Below are positions 45,309 to 54,755 of a stretch of DNA of 63,567 nt, piece by piece. The first letter of the stretch is position 1, and each line of letters opens with the position of its first letter. A program made the position numbers and the translations under genes. Source of the stretch: Paracoccaceae bacterium (GTDB lineage: Bacteria > Pseudomonadota > Alphaproteobacteria > Rhodobacterales > Rhodobacteraceae); NCBI GenBank assembly GCA_024226455.1, contig JAAELR010000069.1, positions 1-63,567 on the forward strand. Direction: 5' to 3'. The notes beneath the pieces were generated by a model. The model did no database searches and was not told the origin of the DNA. It saw nothing but the letters and a program-made list of their open reading frames with translations.

Positions 45309-45743
45309 ATGAAAACAACGAAGACATGGACCCTTTCGGCAGTGGTGCTTGGTGCCTTGGTTACGGCCAACGTTGTGTCAGCCCAGGTCGTCTCGCTGCG
45401 CGGCGACACGGAACTTGCCAGCGCCTCGACCGAGGTCGAGCGCAAGGACGAGCTCTACTCTACCGGCGGCATCGCCAGAACGTGGAAGCTGCAACCGCCG
45501 GTGATCCCCCACAAGATCAACAACGACCGCATGTCGCTGCAGGAAAACACCTGTCTGAACTGCCACTCGGCCGAGACCTTCAAACAGGAGGAAGCCCCCA
45601 AGATCGGCGACAGCCATTTTGTCGATGCAGCGGGCGTGGTGCATGAGGACATGAACATGCGCCGGTATTTCTGCACCCAGTGCCATGTTCTGCAGATGGA
45701 CGCCAATCCGCTTGTCGACAACCTGTTCGTTGGCGACAAGTAG
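45309..45743 (+). CDS. napB: Dihaem cytochrome NapB
   Basis: A small periplasmic cytochrome that gives electrons to NapA. The 144-residue precursor has a signal peptide (cut near VSAQVV) and two CxxCH motifs: CLNCH and CTQCH, about 40 residues apart. GGAGG precedes ATG 45309; an in-frame ATG at 45297 is rejected. NapB depends on the Ccm system, part of which is at 62.1-63.4 kb. Confidence 0.95.
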   Translation: MKTTKTWTLSAVVLGALVTANVVSAQVVSLRGDTELASASTEVERKDELYSTGGIARTWKLQPPVIPHKINNDRMSLQENTCLNCHSAETFKQEEAPKIGDSHFVDAAGVVHEDMNMRRYFCTQCHVLQMDANPLVDNLFVGDK

Positions 45744-45782
45744 GCGGGACGGCAACCGCCACCCGATCGGGAGGCAGCAAGT

Positions 45783-45812
45783 CAGGAAACGGGCGCAACG
45801 GCCCGTTTTCTG
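45783..45812 (+). promoter_or_regulatory. 12-bp stem-loop between napB and napC
   Basis: CAGGAAACGGGC, loop GCAACG, GCCCGTTTTCTG: a 12-bp stem with one G-T wobble. It lies in the 145-base napB-napC gap, with no T-run after it. It could allow differential expression of napC. Confidence 0.5.
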
Positions 45813-45888
45813 AACCGGCGCAAGACATGCACAGCGGGCTGACGCCCGTTACAGCCCGTTCGGGGCGACTGGATATGAGGACACAAGA

Positions 45889-46485
45889 ATGAGCGAACAA
45901 CCTGGCAGACCCCGGCGCCGGACCATATTCGGGATTTCGATTCTGTTTCTGGCAGGCGCCGCGTTCGGCATCCTGTTCTGGGGCGGCTTCAACTGGACTG
46001 TCGAGGCCACCAACTCGGAAGGTTTCTGCATCTCGTGTCATGAAATGCGCGACAACGTCTACGAGGAATATACCGACAGCATCCACTACTATAACGGGTC
46101 CGGCGTGCGGGCGATCTGCACCGATTGCCATGTGCCCAAGGAATGGCTGCCCAAGATGATCCGCAAGGTCCGGGCCTCGAACGAGGTCTATCATTGGCTG
46201 ACCGGCACCATCAACACGCGCGAGAAGTTCGAGGCCAAGCGGCTGGAGCTTGCCAGCAATGTCTGGCGCACGATGAAATCCACCGATTCGCGCGAATGCC
46301 GAAATTGCCATGACGAGTTCTCGATGGATTTCGGCGCCCAGGAAACGCGCAGTGCGGACCGCCACGAGGAAGGTTTCGACGATGATGGCGTGACCTGCAT
46401 CGACTGCCACCGCGGCATCGCGCATGAACTGCCCGAAGGGGCCAAAGACGCCTATGACGCCATCGCGCTGGAACACGGCAACTAG
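45889..46485 (+). CDS. napC: Tetrahaem cytochrome NapC/NirT family
   Basis: A membrane-anchored quinol dehydrogenase that passes electrons to NapB. The 198-residue product has one N-terminal helix (about 12-34) and four CxxCH motifs: CISCHE, CTDCHV, CRNCHD and CIDCHR, as the family requires. It closes the operon; NapC and NapGH together give two electron entry routes. Confidence 0.97.
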   Translation: MSEQPGRPRRRTIFGISILFLAGAAFGILFWGGFNWTVEATNSEGFCISCHEMRDNVYEEYTDSIHYYNGSGVRAICTDCHVPKEWLPKMIRKVRASNEVYHWLTGTINTREKFEAKRLELASNVWRTMKSTDSRECRNCHDEFSMDFGAQETRSADRHEEGFDDDGVTCIDCHRGIAHELPEGAKDAYDAIALEHGN

Positions 46486-46513
46486 CGTTCCCGTCCGGCC
46501 GACAAAAGCATCC

Positions 46514-46540
46514 GCCGCCGGCCCGCACGGGCCCGGCGGC
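46514..46540 (+). terminator. GC-rich hairpin downstream of napC
   Basis: GCCGCCGGCCCG and CGGGCCCGGCGGC with a very short loop and one bulge. No T-run is seen, so the stop, if any, would depend on Rho. The rest of the 46486-46944 gap (459 bases) shows no gene, riboswitch or repeat that I can support. Confidence 0.4.
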
Positions 46541-46944
46541 GCAGCAGCGCCCCCGGGGGTCAGGCGAATAGAGGGTCGGCTAATCCACCGGGCCATGGTC
46601 CTTCCTGCCTGGGCACGACCAGAATCCGCCACCTCCAACCCAGGTGCCCGCACCCGCTGTTGGCAGTCAACTGCTTCACAAATCCAGGCCATGAGCCATA
46701 GTGATCCGAATACGCACCAACCGGCCTCGCGACCGCCGGGCCGGATCAGCAACGCTGCAACGTGCGGCAGGCTCCATCGCAGCCGAAGGCGAAGATGGAG
46801 AGAACAAAGCCTCGGCGCAGCCGAGACCATCTGACAGCGCGCCCCCAAAATGCCGCAACCGGGCATGTTTTCGCCGCGCCCCGCCTTTTCCGCCGCAACC
46901 GCCCCGCTAAACTCGACCACACCACCCGAATCCCGGAACACCAC

Positions 46945-48987
46945 ATGGACCCCCTCGTCATCTTCACCCCCTCCGGCAAACGCGGTCGCTTCCCCGCGGG
47001 CACACCGGTACTCACCGCCGCGCGCCAACTGGGCGTCGACCTCGACAGCGTCTGCGGCGGCCGCGGCATCTGCAGCAAATGCCAGATCACCCCCGGTTCC
47101 GGCGAGTTCCCCAAACACGGGGTCACCGTCGCCGCGCAAGCGCTGAGCAAATTCAACAACGTCGAGCAGCGCTATGACCGGGTGCGCGGGCTGAAGAAAG
47201 GCCGCCGCCTTGGCTGCCAGGCCAGGGTGCAATCCGACGTGGTTATCGACGTGCCGCCCGAAAGCCAGGTGCACAAGCAGGTGGTGCGCAAGGCCGCCGC
47301 AGAGCGCGACATCAAGATGGACCCGGCCACCAGGCTTTTCTATGTCGAGGTGCAAGAGCCCGACATGCACGACCCCTCGGGCGATCTGGAGCGTCTGAAG
47401 ACCGCCCTGGCCGAACAGTGGCAGATCGAAACCCGGTCCCTGCGCGCCGATCTGCCGGTGCTGGCGAAACTGCAGCCCGCACTGCGCAAGGGCAAATGGG
47501 CCGTCACCGTGGCGCTGCATAGGGGACATGCAGACCTGCACGAACGCATTCTCGACATCTGGCCGGGTTACCTGGAAACCCGCCTCTACGGCCTTGCCAT
47601 TGATCTCGGCTCGACCACCATCGCGGCACATCTCACCGATCTTGGCAATGGCAGCGTCGCCGCCTCGGCCGGTGTGATGAACCCGCAGATCCGCTTTGGC
47701 GAAGACCTGATGAGCCGGGTCAGCTATGCCATGATGAACCCTGGTGGCGACGCCGAGATGACGACCGCCGTGCGCGAGGCGCTGAACGGCCTGACCGCTG
47801 ATATCGCCGCCGAAGCCGGCATCGACGCCGCACAGATCGTCGAGGCGGTGTTCGTCTGCAACCCGGTGATGCACCACCTTCTGCTGGGCCTCGACCCGGT
47901 GGAACTGGGCCAGGCGCCCTTTGCGCTGGCCACGTCCGATGCGCTGTCGCTCAACGCGCGCCAGCTCGGGCTAAACGCCATGAGCGCCTCGGCCCGGGCC
48001 TATGTGCTGCCCTGCATCGCGGGCCATGTGGGCGCCGATTGCGCCGCCGTGGCGCTTTCCGAAGAGCCGCAGAAATCGCAAGACCTGGTGCTGATCGTCG
48101 ATGTCGGCACCAATGCCGAGATCCTGCTGGGCGACAAGACCCGCGTGCTGGCCTGTTCATCGCCCACCGGCCCCGCCTTCGAGGGCGCCCAGATCAGCGC
48201 CGGACAGCGCGCCGCCCCCGGTGCCATCGAACGGGTCGAGATCGACCCCGCGACCAAAGAGCCGCGTTTCAAGGTGATCGGCAGCGATCTGTGGTCCTGT
48301 GATCCGGGCTTTGCCGAGGCCACCGCCGTCACCGGTATCACCGGCATCTGCGGCTCGGGCATCATCGAGGCGGTGGCAGAGATGCGCATCGCCGGGCTGC
48401 TGGACGCCTCGGGCCGGATCGGGTCCGCCAAAGACACCGGCACCGCCCGCGCCGTGCCCCAGGGCCGCACCCATGCCTACATACTGCATGATGGCACCGC
48501 CAACGGCTCCCCGCGCATTGCAGTAACGCAAGGCGATATCCGCGCCATCCAACTGGCGAAATCGGCGCTTTATGCCGGTGCGCGCCTGCTGATGGACGAG
48601 CTTGGCACCGACCACGTCGACCGCGTGGTGCTGACCGGCGCTTTCGGCGCCAATATCTCGCCGAAACACGCGATGATCCTCGGCATGATCCCCGACTGCC
48701 CGCTGGACAAGGTCACCAGCGCCGGCAACGCCGCCGGCACCGGCGCCCGCATCGCGCTGTGCAGCCGCACCGCGCGGGCCGGGATCGAGCGCGTCGTAAA
48801 TGAAATCCACAAGGTCGAAACCGCCATCGAGCCGCGCTTTCAGGAACATTTCATCGCCGCCAACGCCATACCGCACGCCACCGCACCATTCAAAGAACTG
48901 CGCAAAGTCGTTGACCTGCCATCGCCCGACTTCAGCACCGGCGCCGGGGCCGATAGCGGCGGACGCAGACGACGCAGGCGGGGATAG
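46945..48987 (+). CDS. RACo-like ASKHA-domain protein (corrinoid protein activator)
   Basis: A 680-residue protein: an N-terminal [2Fe-2S] ferredoxin domain (cysteines at 37, 43, 46 and 91: CGGRGICSKC then LGCQA), a linker, and a C-terminal ASKHA/DUF4445 ATPase (from about 210: LYGLAIDLGSTTIAAHL, IVDVGTNAEILLGD, GICGSGIIEAVAEM). The family (RACo/RamA) reduces corrinoid cofactors of methyltransferases in an ATP-dependent way. It ends in an arginine tail. The frame is open upstream to 46762; ATG 46945 fits the family start. No corrinoid methyltransferase is in the window. Confidence 0.88.
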   Translation: MDPLVIFTPSGKRGRFPAGTPVLTAARQLGVDLDSVCGGRGICSKCQITPGSGEFPKHGVTVAAQALSKFNNVEQRYDRVRGLKKGRRLGCQARVQSDVVIDVPPESQVHKQVVRKAAAERDIKMDPATRLFYVEVQEPDMHDPSGDLERLKTALAEQWQIETRSLRADLPVLAKLQPALRKGKWAVTVALHRGHADLHERILDIWPGYLETRLYGLAIDLGSTTIAAHLTDLGNGSVAASAGVMNPQIRFGEDLMSRVSYAMMNPGGDAEMTTAVREALNGLTADIAAEAGIDAAQIVEAVFVCNPVMHHLLLGLDPVELGQAPFALATSDALSLNARQLGLNAMSASARAYVLPCIAGHVGADCAAVALSEEPQKSQDLVLIVDVGTNAEILLGDKTRVLACSSPTGPAFEGAQISAGQRAAPGAIERVEIDPATKEPRFKVIGSDLWSCDPGFAEATAVTGITGICGSGIIEAVAEMRIAGLLDASGRIGSAKDTGTARAVPQGRTHAYILHDGTANGSPRIAVTQGDIRAIQLAKSALYAGARLLMDELGTDHVDRVVLTGAFGANISPKHAMILGMIPDCPLDKVTSAGNAAGTGARIALCSRTARAGIERVVNEIHKVETAIEPRFQEHFIAANAIPHATAPFKELRKVVDLPSPDFSTGAGADSGGRRRRRRG

Positions 48988-49120
48988 CCACCGCCTGAAG
49001 GACATGCCCGCCCTTCATGCCGGCTTTCGGCTGGTCAGCCATTTGCACTGGTACGTCCTTTCGGACATCCTGCGCCCGAAATTGATCTTCTGACAGCCGC
49101 AAGGCAGACAAGGAGCCACC

Positions 49121-49516
49121 ATGGACATTCACCGCGCCGGATCGCGCCCCTCGCGCCCCGGACCTGCCGAGACCTTCACCGGGCAGGTCCGCATGGCCCC
49201 GATCATCCAGGCCCCCTACCCGGCCCGGGTGCGCGCCCTAAGCGTCACCTTCGAGCCCGGCGCCCGCACCGCCTGGCACACCCACCCGCTGGGCCAGACG
49301 CTGATCGTTACCGCAGGCTGCGGCCGGGTCCAGCGCGAGGGCGCACCCATCGAGGAAATCCGCCCCGGCGATGTGGTCTGGTTGCCGCCCGGCGAACGCC
49401 ACTGGCACGGCGCAGCGCCCGAAACGGCCATGACCCATATCGCCATCCAGGAAGCGCTGGACGGCTCGAGCGTCACCTGGGAACGCCATGTGACCGACGC
49501 CGAGTATTCGGGATAG
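49121..49516 (+). CDS. Small cupin-domain protein
   Basis: A 131-residue single cupin: the metal motif [23 protein letters not shown] (about 47-69) and the second half [20 protein letters not shown] (about 83-102). The fold binds a metal; the reaction is not readable. It resembles cupins that are split from carboxymuconolactone-decarboxylase-type proteins, which is only a suggestion. AAGGAG precedes the ATG at 49121. It stands alone 133 bases after the RACo-like gene. Confidence 0.85.
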   Translation: MDIHRAGSRPSRPGPAETFTGQVRMAPIIQAPYPARVRALSVTFEPGARTAWHTHPLGQTLIVTAGCGRVQREGAPIEEIRPGDVVWLPPGERHWHGAAPETAMTHIAIQEALDGSSVTWERHVTDAEYSG

Positions 49517-49582
49517 TGATTGATCACCCGGCGAAATTGCATTTAACTGCCTGCATTCATTGCTCACCGAGGGATTTCCACC

Positions 49583-51067
49583 ATGCCGTACGACACCCCC
49601 AGAAACCGCCCGCGCAAACTGTTTGTGTTCATGGATGGCACCGGCAATGAAATTGGCGACGCCCAGACCAATGTGCTGAAACTCTACCGGTCGTTGCAGC
49701 AGGATGAACAGCAACTGGGCCACTACATCATGGGTGTCGGCACCAACGACAGTGCCTCTCCTCAGTACCGGCCCTTTCAATACATGAAAGCCGGGTTCGG
49801 GTTGGCATTCGGCCTGGGGCTAGAGGGTGACATGATGCGCGCTTACAAGTGGCTGGCGATCAACTATCGCTCGTCCCGGCAATACCGGCAGGACTGGCTG
49901 GGTCGGCACCGGTCCATTGCGAAGAAGGAACGCCCGCCCAAGCCCGAGTTCCACAGCGACCGTATCTACATCGTCGGGTTTTCCCGCGGCGCCTATGCCG
50001 CCCGGATGCTGGCCGGGTTCATCCATAATTTCGGTATCGTGGACGAAAACAACGTGCATCTGGCCACACCTGCCTTCCGCGCCTACCGCAGCCTGACCAA
50101 ACGCGACCATGCCGACCCTGCCAGATCCCGCCGCTACCGCAAGCTGCGCCAGTTTGAATTCGCCCTGAAACCACGGCACAAAGCGGTCCGCGCGCTGCTG
50201 TTGTTCGACACGGTGGCCTCGATGATCCGGCTCGACTGGCCGTGGTTCACCATCCCCGACTACCGCAGCCTTGCCAACGTGGGCGTACATGCAAGCACGG
50301 ACGAAAACCCCAGCGTCCGCATCGTGGTTCACGCCATGGCCATAGATGAACGGCGCACCTTCTTCAGAAATTTCAACTGGATCAAGTCGGACTACTACGG
50401 CAACCGGTTCCGGCGCCCCTATCAAAAGCGCAGCCAATTCCTGCGCCAGCGCTGGTTTGCCGGTTTCCACAGCGACATCGGCGGCAGCCCACCCGAGCGC
50501 GAGGCCGGGATCGGCAAGATCACCGCGCTTTGGATGTTGCGCGCCCTGGCCGAGCAAGAGGCCAAGGCCGATGCCGAGGATATGGCCGCCCAAAACGAAC
50601 GCCGCACATCCAAGGGCCAGACAGCCCTGCCGCCGTACCAGGACCCTCAGCACGGCATGCGCCTGACGGGCGGCAACGAGGATTGGTATTTCCGCGGCCT
50701 GAAGAGCAAGACCAACGCCGCCGACATCCCCTATTGCGGCCCCGACCACCTGGCCGAAACTCACAACTCGGTGTTCTCCAGAGGCTGGAAACCCAGCGTA
50801 TCCTGGATCTGGCTGATCCTGGAATTTCTGCCACCCAAATATACTGGGCGCCGCGCAAAGGGCGCCGTCGCCTTGTTTCGCCGGCTTTGGCCCTATTATA
50901 TCCCCATGCTGGAACCACGCCACATCCCCAATGACCACGAGGTTGATGCCAGCGTCTGGATGCGCAAGGCCGATACCGGCTACAACCCACCCAATCTAAG
51001 GGGACGCCAGGCGAAAGAGGGCGAAGACTTCCGCCACTGGATCAGGGAACAGGAACCTCTCCCATGA
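49583..51067 (+). CDS. DUF2235 alpha/beta hydrolase
   Basis: A 494-residue hydrolase-like protein: RKLFVFMDGTGNEIGDAQTNVLKLYRSL at the N-terminus (about 12-40), the nucleophile elbow VGFSRGAYAARMLAGFI (Ser near 135) and a later GGSPPEREAGIGKITALWML region. DUF2235 is related to phospholipase effectors of type VI secretion, but also occurs in stand-alone housekeeping settings. No secretion genes lie nearby. Its last 26 bases overlap the end of the glutathione transferase gene. Confidence 0.88.
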   Translation: MPYDTPRNRPRKLFVFMDGTGNEIGDAQTNVLKLYRSLQQDEQQLGHYIMGVGTNDSASPQYRPFQYMKAGFGLAFGLGLEGDMMRAYKWLAINYRSSRQYRQDWLGRHRSIAKKERPPKPEFHSDRIYIVGFSRGAYAARMLAGFIHNFGIVDENNVHLATPAFRAYRSLTKRDHADPARSRRYRKLRQFEFALKPRHKAVRALLLFDTVASMIRLDWPWFTIPDYRSLANVGVHASTDENPSVRIVVHAMAIDERRTFFRNFNWIKSDYYGNRFRRPYQKRSQFLRQRWFAGFHSDIGGSPPEREAGIGKITALWMLRALAEQEAKADAEDMAAQNERRTSKGQTALPPYQDPQHGMRLTGGNEDWYFRGLKSKTNAADIPYCGPDHLAETHNSVFSRGWKPSVSWIWLILEFLPPKYTGRRAKGAVALFRRLWPYYIPMLEPRHIPNDHEVDASVWMRKADTGYNPPNLRGRQAKEGEDFRHWIREQEPLP

Positions 51068-51680
51068 CCTTGGGCACGTTATAGCCGCGCTGCACGGCGG
51101 GGCGCTCGGCGATGCGCATGTACCAGTCGCGCAAGTTGGGAAATTCACCCAGGTCGATCTGCTGAAACTCGAACCGCGACACCCAGGGCCAGGCGGCCAT
51201 ATCGGCGATGGAATACTCGCCGCGCCCGGTCCCGGCGACAAAATCGCGCCCCTCCAACCGCGCGTTCAGGACCCGGTAGAGCCGCTGCGCCTCTTTCGAA
51301 TAGCGCTCTTCGGCATAGGGCGCCTTGCCCGGGTTGAACTTTACGAAATGGTGCACCTGCCCCAGCATCGGCCCCAGCCCGCCCATCTGCCACATCAACC
51401 ACTCAACCGCGCGCCAGTACTCGGCGCCGTCGGGCAGGAAGCGCCCGTGTTTCTGTGCCAGGTACAGCATGATCGCGCCGCTCTCCATCAGGGTCTGGCC
51501 GGTATCGCTGTCGGTGATGGCGGGGATCTTGTTGTTGGGCGAGATCGCCAGGAACTCTGGCGCGAACTGATCGTCCTGCATGATGTCGATCGGGTGCACC
51601 TGATAATCCACCCCCAGTTCCTCCAGCAGAATCGATACCTTGCGCCCGTTCGGCGTGGTCCATGTAAATAGATCGATCAA
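51042..51680 (-). CDS. Glutathione S-transferase, Nu-class-like
   Basis: A 212-residue enzyme with an N-terminal thioredoxin domain (about 1-80: LFTWTTPNGRKVSILLEELG and NNKIPAITD-E-ESGAI pattern) and an all-helical C-terminal domain. The TTPNGRKV start resembles YfcG/YghU disulfide reductases. It conjugates or reduces disulfides with glutathione in the cytosol. It is convergent with the DUF2235 gene and divergent from the IclR regulator across 252 bases. Confidence 0.9.
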   Translation of the reverse strand: MIDLFTWTTPNGRKVSILLEELGVDYQVHPIDIMQDDQFAPEFLAISPNNKIPAITDSDTGQTLMESGAIMLYLAQKHGRFLPDGAEYWRAVEWLMWQMGGLGPMLGQVHHFVKFNPGKAPYAEERYSKEAQRLYRVLNARLEGRDFVAGTGRGEYSIADMAAWPWVSRFEFQQIDLGEFPNLRDWYMRIAERPAVQRGYNVPKVMGEVPVP

Positions 51681-51932
51681 CTTGCCGCCTCCTGATTGGT
51701 CCCCTCAGACCTGCCCCGGAATTGCGTGCAAGTCCAGCCGCAGACGTCTGACCTGGCCCCCGCAAATCCCGGTAACCAGACAAATGCGCCGCAGGGCCAA
51801 TCCCGAAGACCCTGCCGATCCCGAAAGACCCATGTGAAAACCGGGCTGTGGGCGGACGCTGAATTCGAATAAGCCCTTGCGGCATGCGGCGAATTCTGAA
51901 GAATCGCCAATTGATGTAGGGTGGAACGATTG

Positions 51933-52697
51933 ATGCCAATCGCAAACAACAGTCTTGCAAAAATGTTGGCGATACTCGACGCGTTTTCTATCGACCGATA
52001 TGTCTGGACGGTGGATGCTCTGGCAACGCATTTCGGCTATACCCAACCATCAACCTATCGCTATGTGCGTGAGCTGTGTGACGCGGGCCTGATTGTCCGC
52101 ATGCCTGGAGGCAAATATGTGATCGGAGCCAGAGTGGTAGAGCTCGATTCTCTGATTTCGGAAACCGATCCTCTGGCAAAAGTTCTCTCACCAATGATGG
52201 AACATTTCTCGGGAATTCTTGGCTGCGCAACTCTTTTGTCAAATGCTTATGGAAACCATTTAATCAACGTCAAACACTTCAAAGGGAACGAGAAACTAAA
52301 TCTTGCCTTTTTGCGTGGGCGCAAATTACCCTGGTTCCGGGGCGCCACATCAATGGCAATACTGGCCTTCTTGCCTCGCGTGCGGGTAAGAAAGCTTTTT
52401 GATCGGTTTTTCGAGGGAGACAAAAGCAAAGAGAACTGGAAAAACCTGCTCATCAGGCTGAACCAGATTGCGGACCAGGGGTATTGCGTCAGCCAGGGCG
52501 AGCTTCAGGACGGGGTGATGGGGATAGGTTGCCCGGTAATTGTGGATGGGGATGTGCTGGGAAGCGTTACGCTGGTGTTCAGTGAATCCCATGGCGCATT
52601 TGTGGACCATCAGTCGACCGGACTATCTTTGCGGAAAGGAATCGGGGAACACGGCAACCTGCTGGGTAGCGCAGCCATTGCGCCCCGAACCACCTGA
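51933..52697 (+). CDS. IclR-family transcriptional regulator
   Basis: A 254-residue regulator: a winged helix (about 7-65, LAKMLAILDAFS and YTQPSTYRYVRELCDAGLIVR) and an IclR effector domain (about 85-245, LPWFRGATSMAILAFLP and ADQGYCVSQGELQDGVMGIGCPV). The metabolite is unknown. The gene is visibly more AT-rich than its neighbours, which suggests acquisition. ATG 51933 is preferred with GGGTGG upstream; GTG 51921 is the alternative. A control target could be the divergent glutathione transferase. Confidence 0.87.
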   Translation: MPIANNSLAKMLAILDAFSIDRYVWTVDALATHFGYTQPSTYRYVRELCDAGLIVRMPGGKYVIGARVVELDSLISETDPLAKVLSPMMEHFSGILGCATLLSNAYGNHLINVKHFKGNEKLNLAFLRGRKLPWFRGATSMAILAFLPRVRVRKLFDRFFEGDKSKENWKNLLIRLNQIADQGYCVSQGELQDGVMGIGCPVIVDGDVLGSVTLVFSESHGAFVDHQSTGLSLRKGIGEHGNLLGSAAIAPRTT

Positions 52698-52771
52698 TTT
52701 CCAGAGAAAGGGCGACCCGTCACAGGCGACCATGGGCTCTGGCGCACCGGGCATTCAAAAAGTCAGGAATT

Positions 52772-52846
52772 TGGAGCGGGTAGCGGGAATCGAACCCGCC
52801 TCTCAGGCTTGGGAAGCCAACGTAATAACCACTATACGATACCCGC
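52772..52846 (-). tRNA. tRNA-Gly (anticodon CCC)
   Basis: Minus strand: acceptor GCGGGTA pairs with TACCCGC, T-arm GCGGG-TTCGATT-CCCGC, anticodon loop TTCCCAA giving anticodon CCC, and an encoded 3' CCA. One T-T mismatch occurs in the lower anticodon stem. Decodes GGG. Confidence 0.93.
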
Positions 52847-53191
52847 GACATTCAAGATTTACTCCGCCGCTACTCCGAGAGCAAGTGCCACAAGACAAAA
52901 CTGCCACCCTAAACCCGGGCAACGCGTTGCGGCGCCACTTTGGGGCAGGTTGGCAGAAGTACCGCCTCAGTTTCACACGAAAACTTCCGGGCGGTATGAG
53001 CGTAAAAGCTCGATTGCCGCAAACCGGCCTCGACGCGGTCGCGGCAACGGTCGTCCGATGCGGAAGATCGCCCACGCCAGGTTATCGCCAAGATTGATTT
53101 TCCACACAGACTATACTACCATTGCAGACTGAGCCACAGTTTTGGGTTGAGCATTGCCGCAACACTCATTCCCTGTTACCTTGTCCTGATT

Positions 53192-53969
53192 ATGAGACGC
53201 ATGACCGATTTCATTGCATTTGACCTGCGCCCGCAATTAAAGAAGATTGTGTCAACCTCGGGGCTAACGGTCCGCCAGCTGTCAGCCAGAACCGGCATCA
53301 ACAAAAGCCGCCTGTCGGCACTGCTGAATTCCAAGGCTCCACTCACCGTTCCCGACCTGCAAGTCCTGGGGTTCGCGCTTGGCTTCGACCCGCGTGACCT
53401 GATTGCACCGGCCACACGGTTCGAGGTCACCAACAGTCAGACGCAAGCCAGCCTTTATCAGCAAAAGGCGGCGGATGTCGCGCGCCAGCTTTTGACCTCG
53501 GCAAAGCAGGAATACCAGGTTCAGGGTACCCCGCTGACCATCGACACCATGCTGCGCTGGTATACTCGCAATGGTGGCAGGCTGACGGAAACCGATCAGA
53601 TCGAGCAATTCGTCACCGTGTTCCCCGCCCCTGAACCCCTTGATAACATGCTTGTTCCTGACCGTATCGGCCACAACGCACTGGCCGCGCAGTCTCAACA
53701 CCAAGGACCCCGAACGCGTCAGACAGTTTCTCGCCAGTCTCGACCCCGACTCTCGTGAAGAGATCGTGTTCAGCTATGTCGAAACCGCGCGCGGCCAGTC
53801 CTGGCAGGTTTTCGACCGCGCGGTGGTGTACGATTTCCCCAGCGCGGGGCCGAAATTCTCACTGAACTACGCTACGCTGCTGATGCCCGTCGTGGCCGCC
53901 AACCACGAACGCTTCATCGTCAACTTTTCGGTTCTGCTTTCGACGTCGCTCTTGGATCCGGCTGACTGA
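53192..53969 (+). pseudogene. Helix-turn-helix regulator broken by one frameshift
   Basis: The first part (about 53192-53690) encodes an HTH protein: LRPQLKKIVSTSGLTVRQLSARTGINKSRLSALLN (about 10-44) and a DLRDLI-type C-flank, continuing to DRIGHNALAAQS. The sequence then continues without interruption in the next frame from about 53695 (LNTKDPERVRQFLASLDPDS ... VNFSVLL) to a stop at 53969. A single base change near 53690-53700 would restore one protein of about 258 residues. Either a true decay event or a sequencing error. The end overlaps the convergent gene. Confidence 0.65.
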
Positions 53970-54653
53970 GCAGCCCGGGATGGCGCGCATAATACCGCGC
54001 CTTTTGCTCAAACTCTTCGCGCAACAGCACCGAAAGGTACTCTTCGGCCGACCGGTAATCGGGCCGGTTGGTTGATATCTGGGGCCCGGCCAGCGGTTGT
54101 TGAATCCGTATCTGTCCGAATATCCGGACAAGACGTCGTCGCGCCGGTGGAATGCATAGGTCCAGTCATGCTGCCACTTCAGAAAGCACAAAGCATGGGC
54201 CAGGTGCACGAAACACATCAGATTAGGCCGGCTGCCCCGGATTTCCGGCACAAAGAACAGATCACCCATATAGACGATCCGGCCGTGCATCAGCCGGACA
54301 ACCTGGGGCAGGTCAAGGCGCACACGGGTTCCGGCCTCTGACCGGTAATGCCGCCCGAAGGCGCGCGCCCAGAAGGCATCGACCCCGTCGCGGCCCAGAT
54401 CGTCCAGCCTCATACCCATCACCGCCACCGGCTCGCCGCCCCTGGACATGGTCAGCCAAAAGGCCCCGGCTTCGGAGAAATCGTTCATCGCCGCGCGCAG
54501 CGACGGCGACACCAGCGTCTTGCCCATCGCCGGCATCCGGGCCTCGATCCCGGCAAAATCGGTCGTTGCAGACAGAGCAAAACCGCCGCCCTCCAGATGG
54601 CGCAGGCAGATGCTCGCCAGCTTGATGATGTCCAGTTCCGCCATCGCCCCCAT
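53920..54653 (-). pseudogene. Conserved hypothetical (acyltransferase-like) gene broken by one frameshift
   Basis: From ATG 54653 the frame reads GAMAELDIIKLASICLRHLEGGGF, FWLTMSRGGEPVAVMGMRLDDLG and VVRLMHGRIVYMGDLFFVPEIRG, which resembles a GNAT-type fold but lacks a clear acetyl-CoA motif. At about 54090-54105, in the run GGGCCCC, the frame shifts; reading on in the next frame gives QISTNRPDYRSAEEYLSVLL to a stop at 53920. A lost G would explain it. A product of about 245 residues would result from the repaired gene. Function unknown. Confidence 0.6.
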
Positions 54654-54755
54654 CTCGTCACACAACTGACCAGGCCGCAAACACCCCGGTCAGGTAAAGC
54701 CACCCACCAAAGCCCGGCTCCGGACTACGGCAGATCTGGCACAACCCGGAGCGGC

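Noticed and set aside
46541-46944. Cobalamin riboswitch before the RACo-like gene
   Set aside because: I looked for the conserved B12-box core on both strands and found no convincing match.
45580-47877. 765-residue minus-strand open frame across napB, napC and the RACo-like gene
   Set aside because: It is a by-product of GC-rich codon use opposite real genes; the plus strand has cytochrome and ferredoxin motifs in proper frames.
52772-52846. tRNA-Gly as an integration (att) site
   Set aside because: No second copy of the tRNA 3' end and no integrase is seen within the window.
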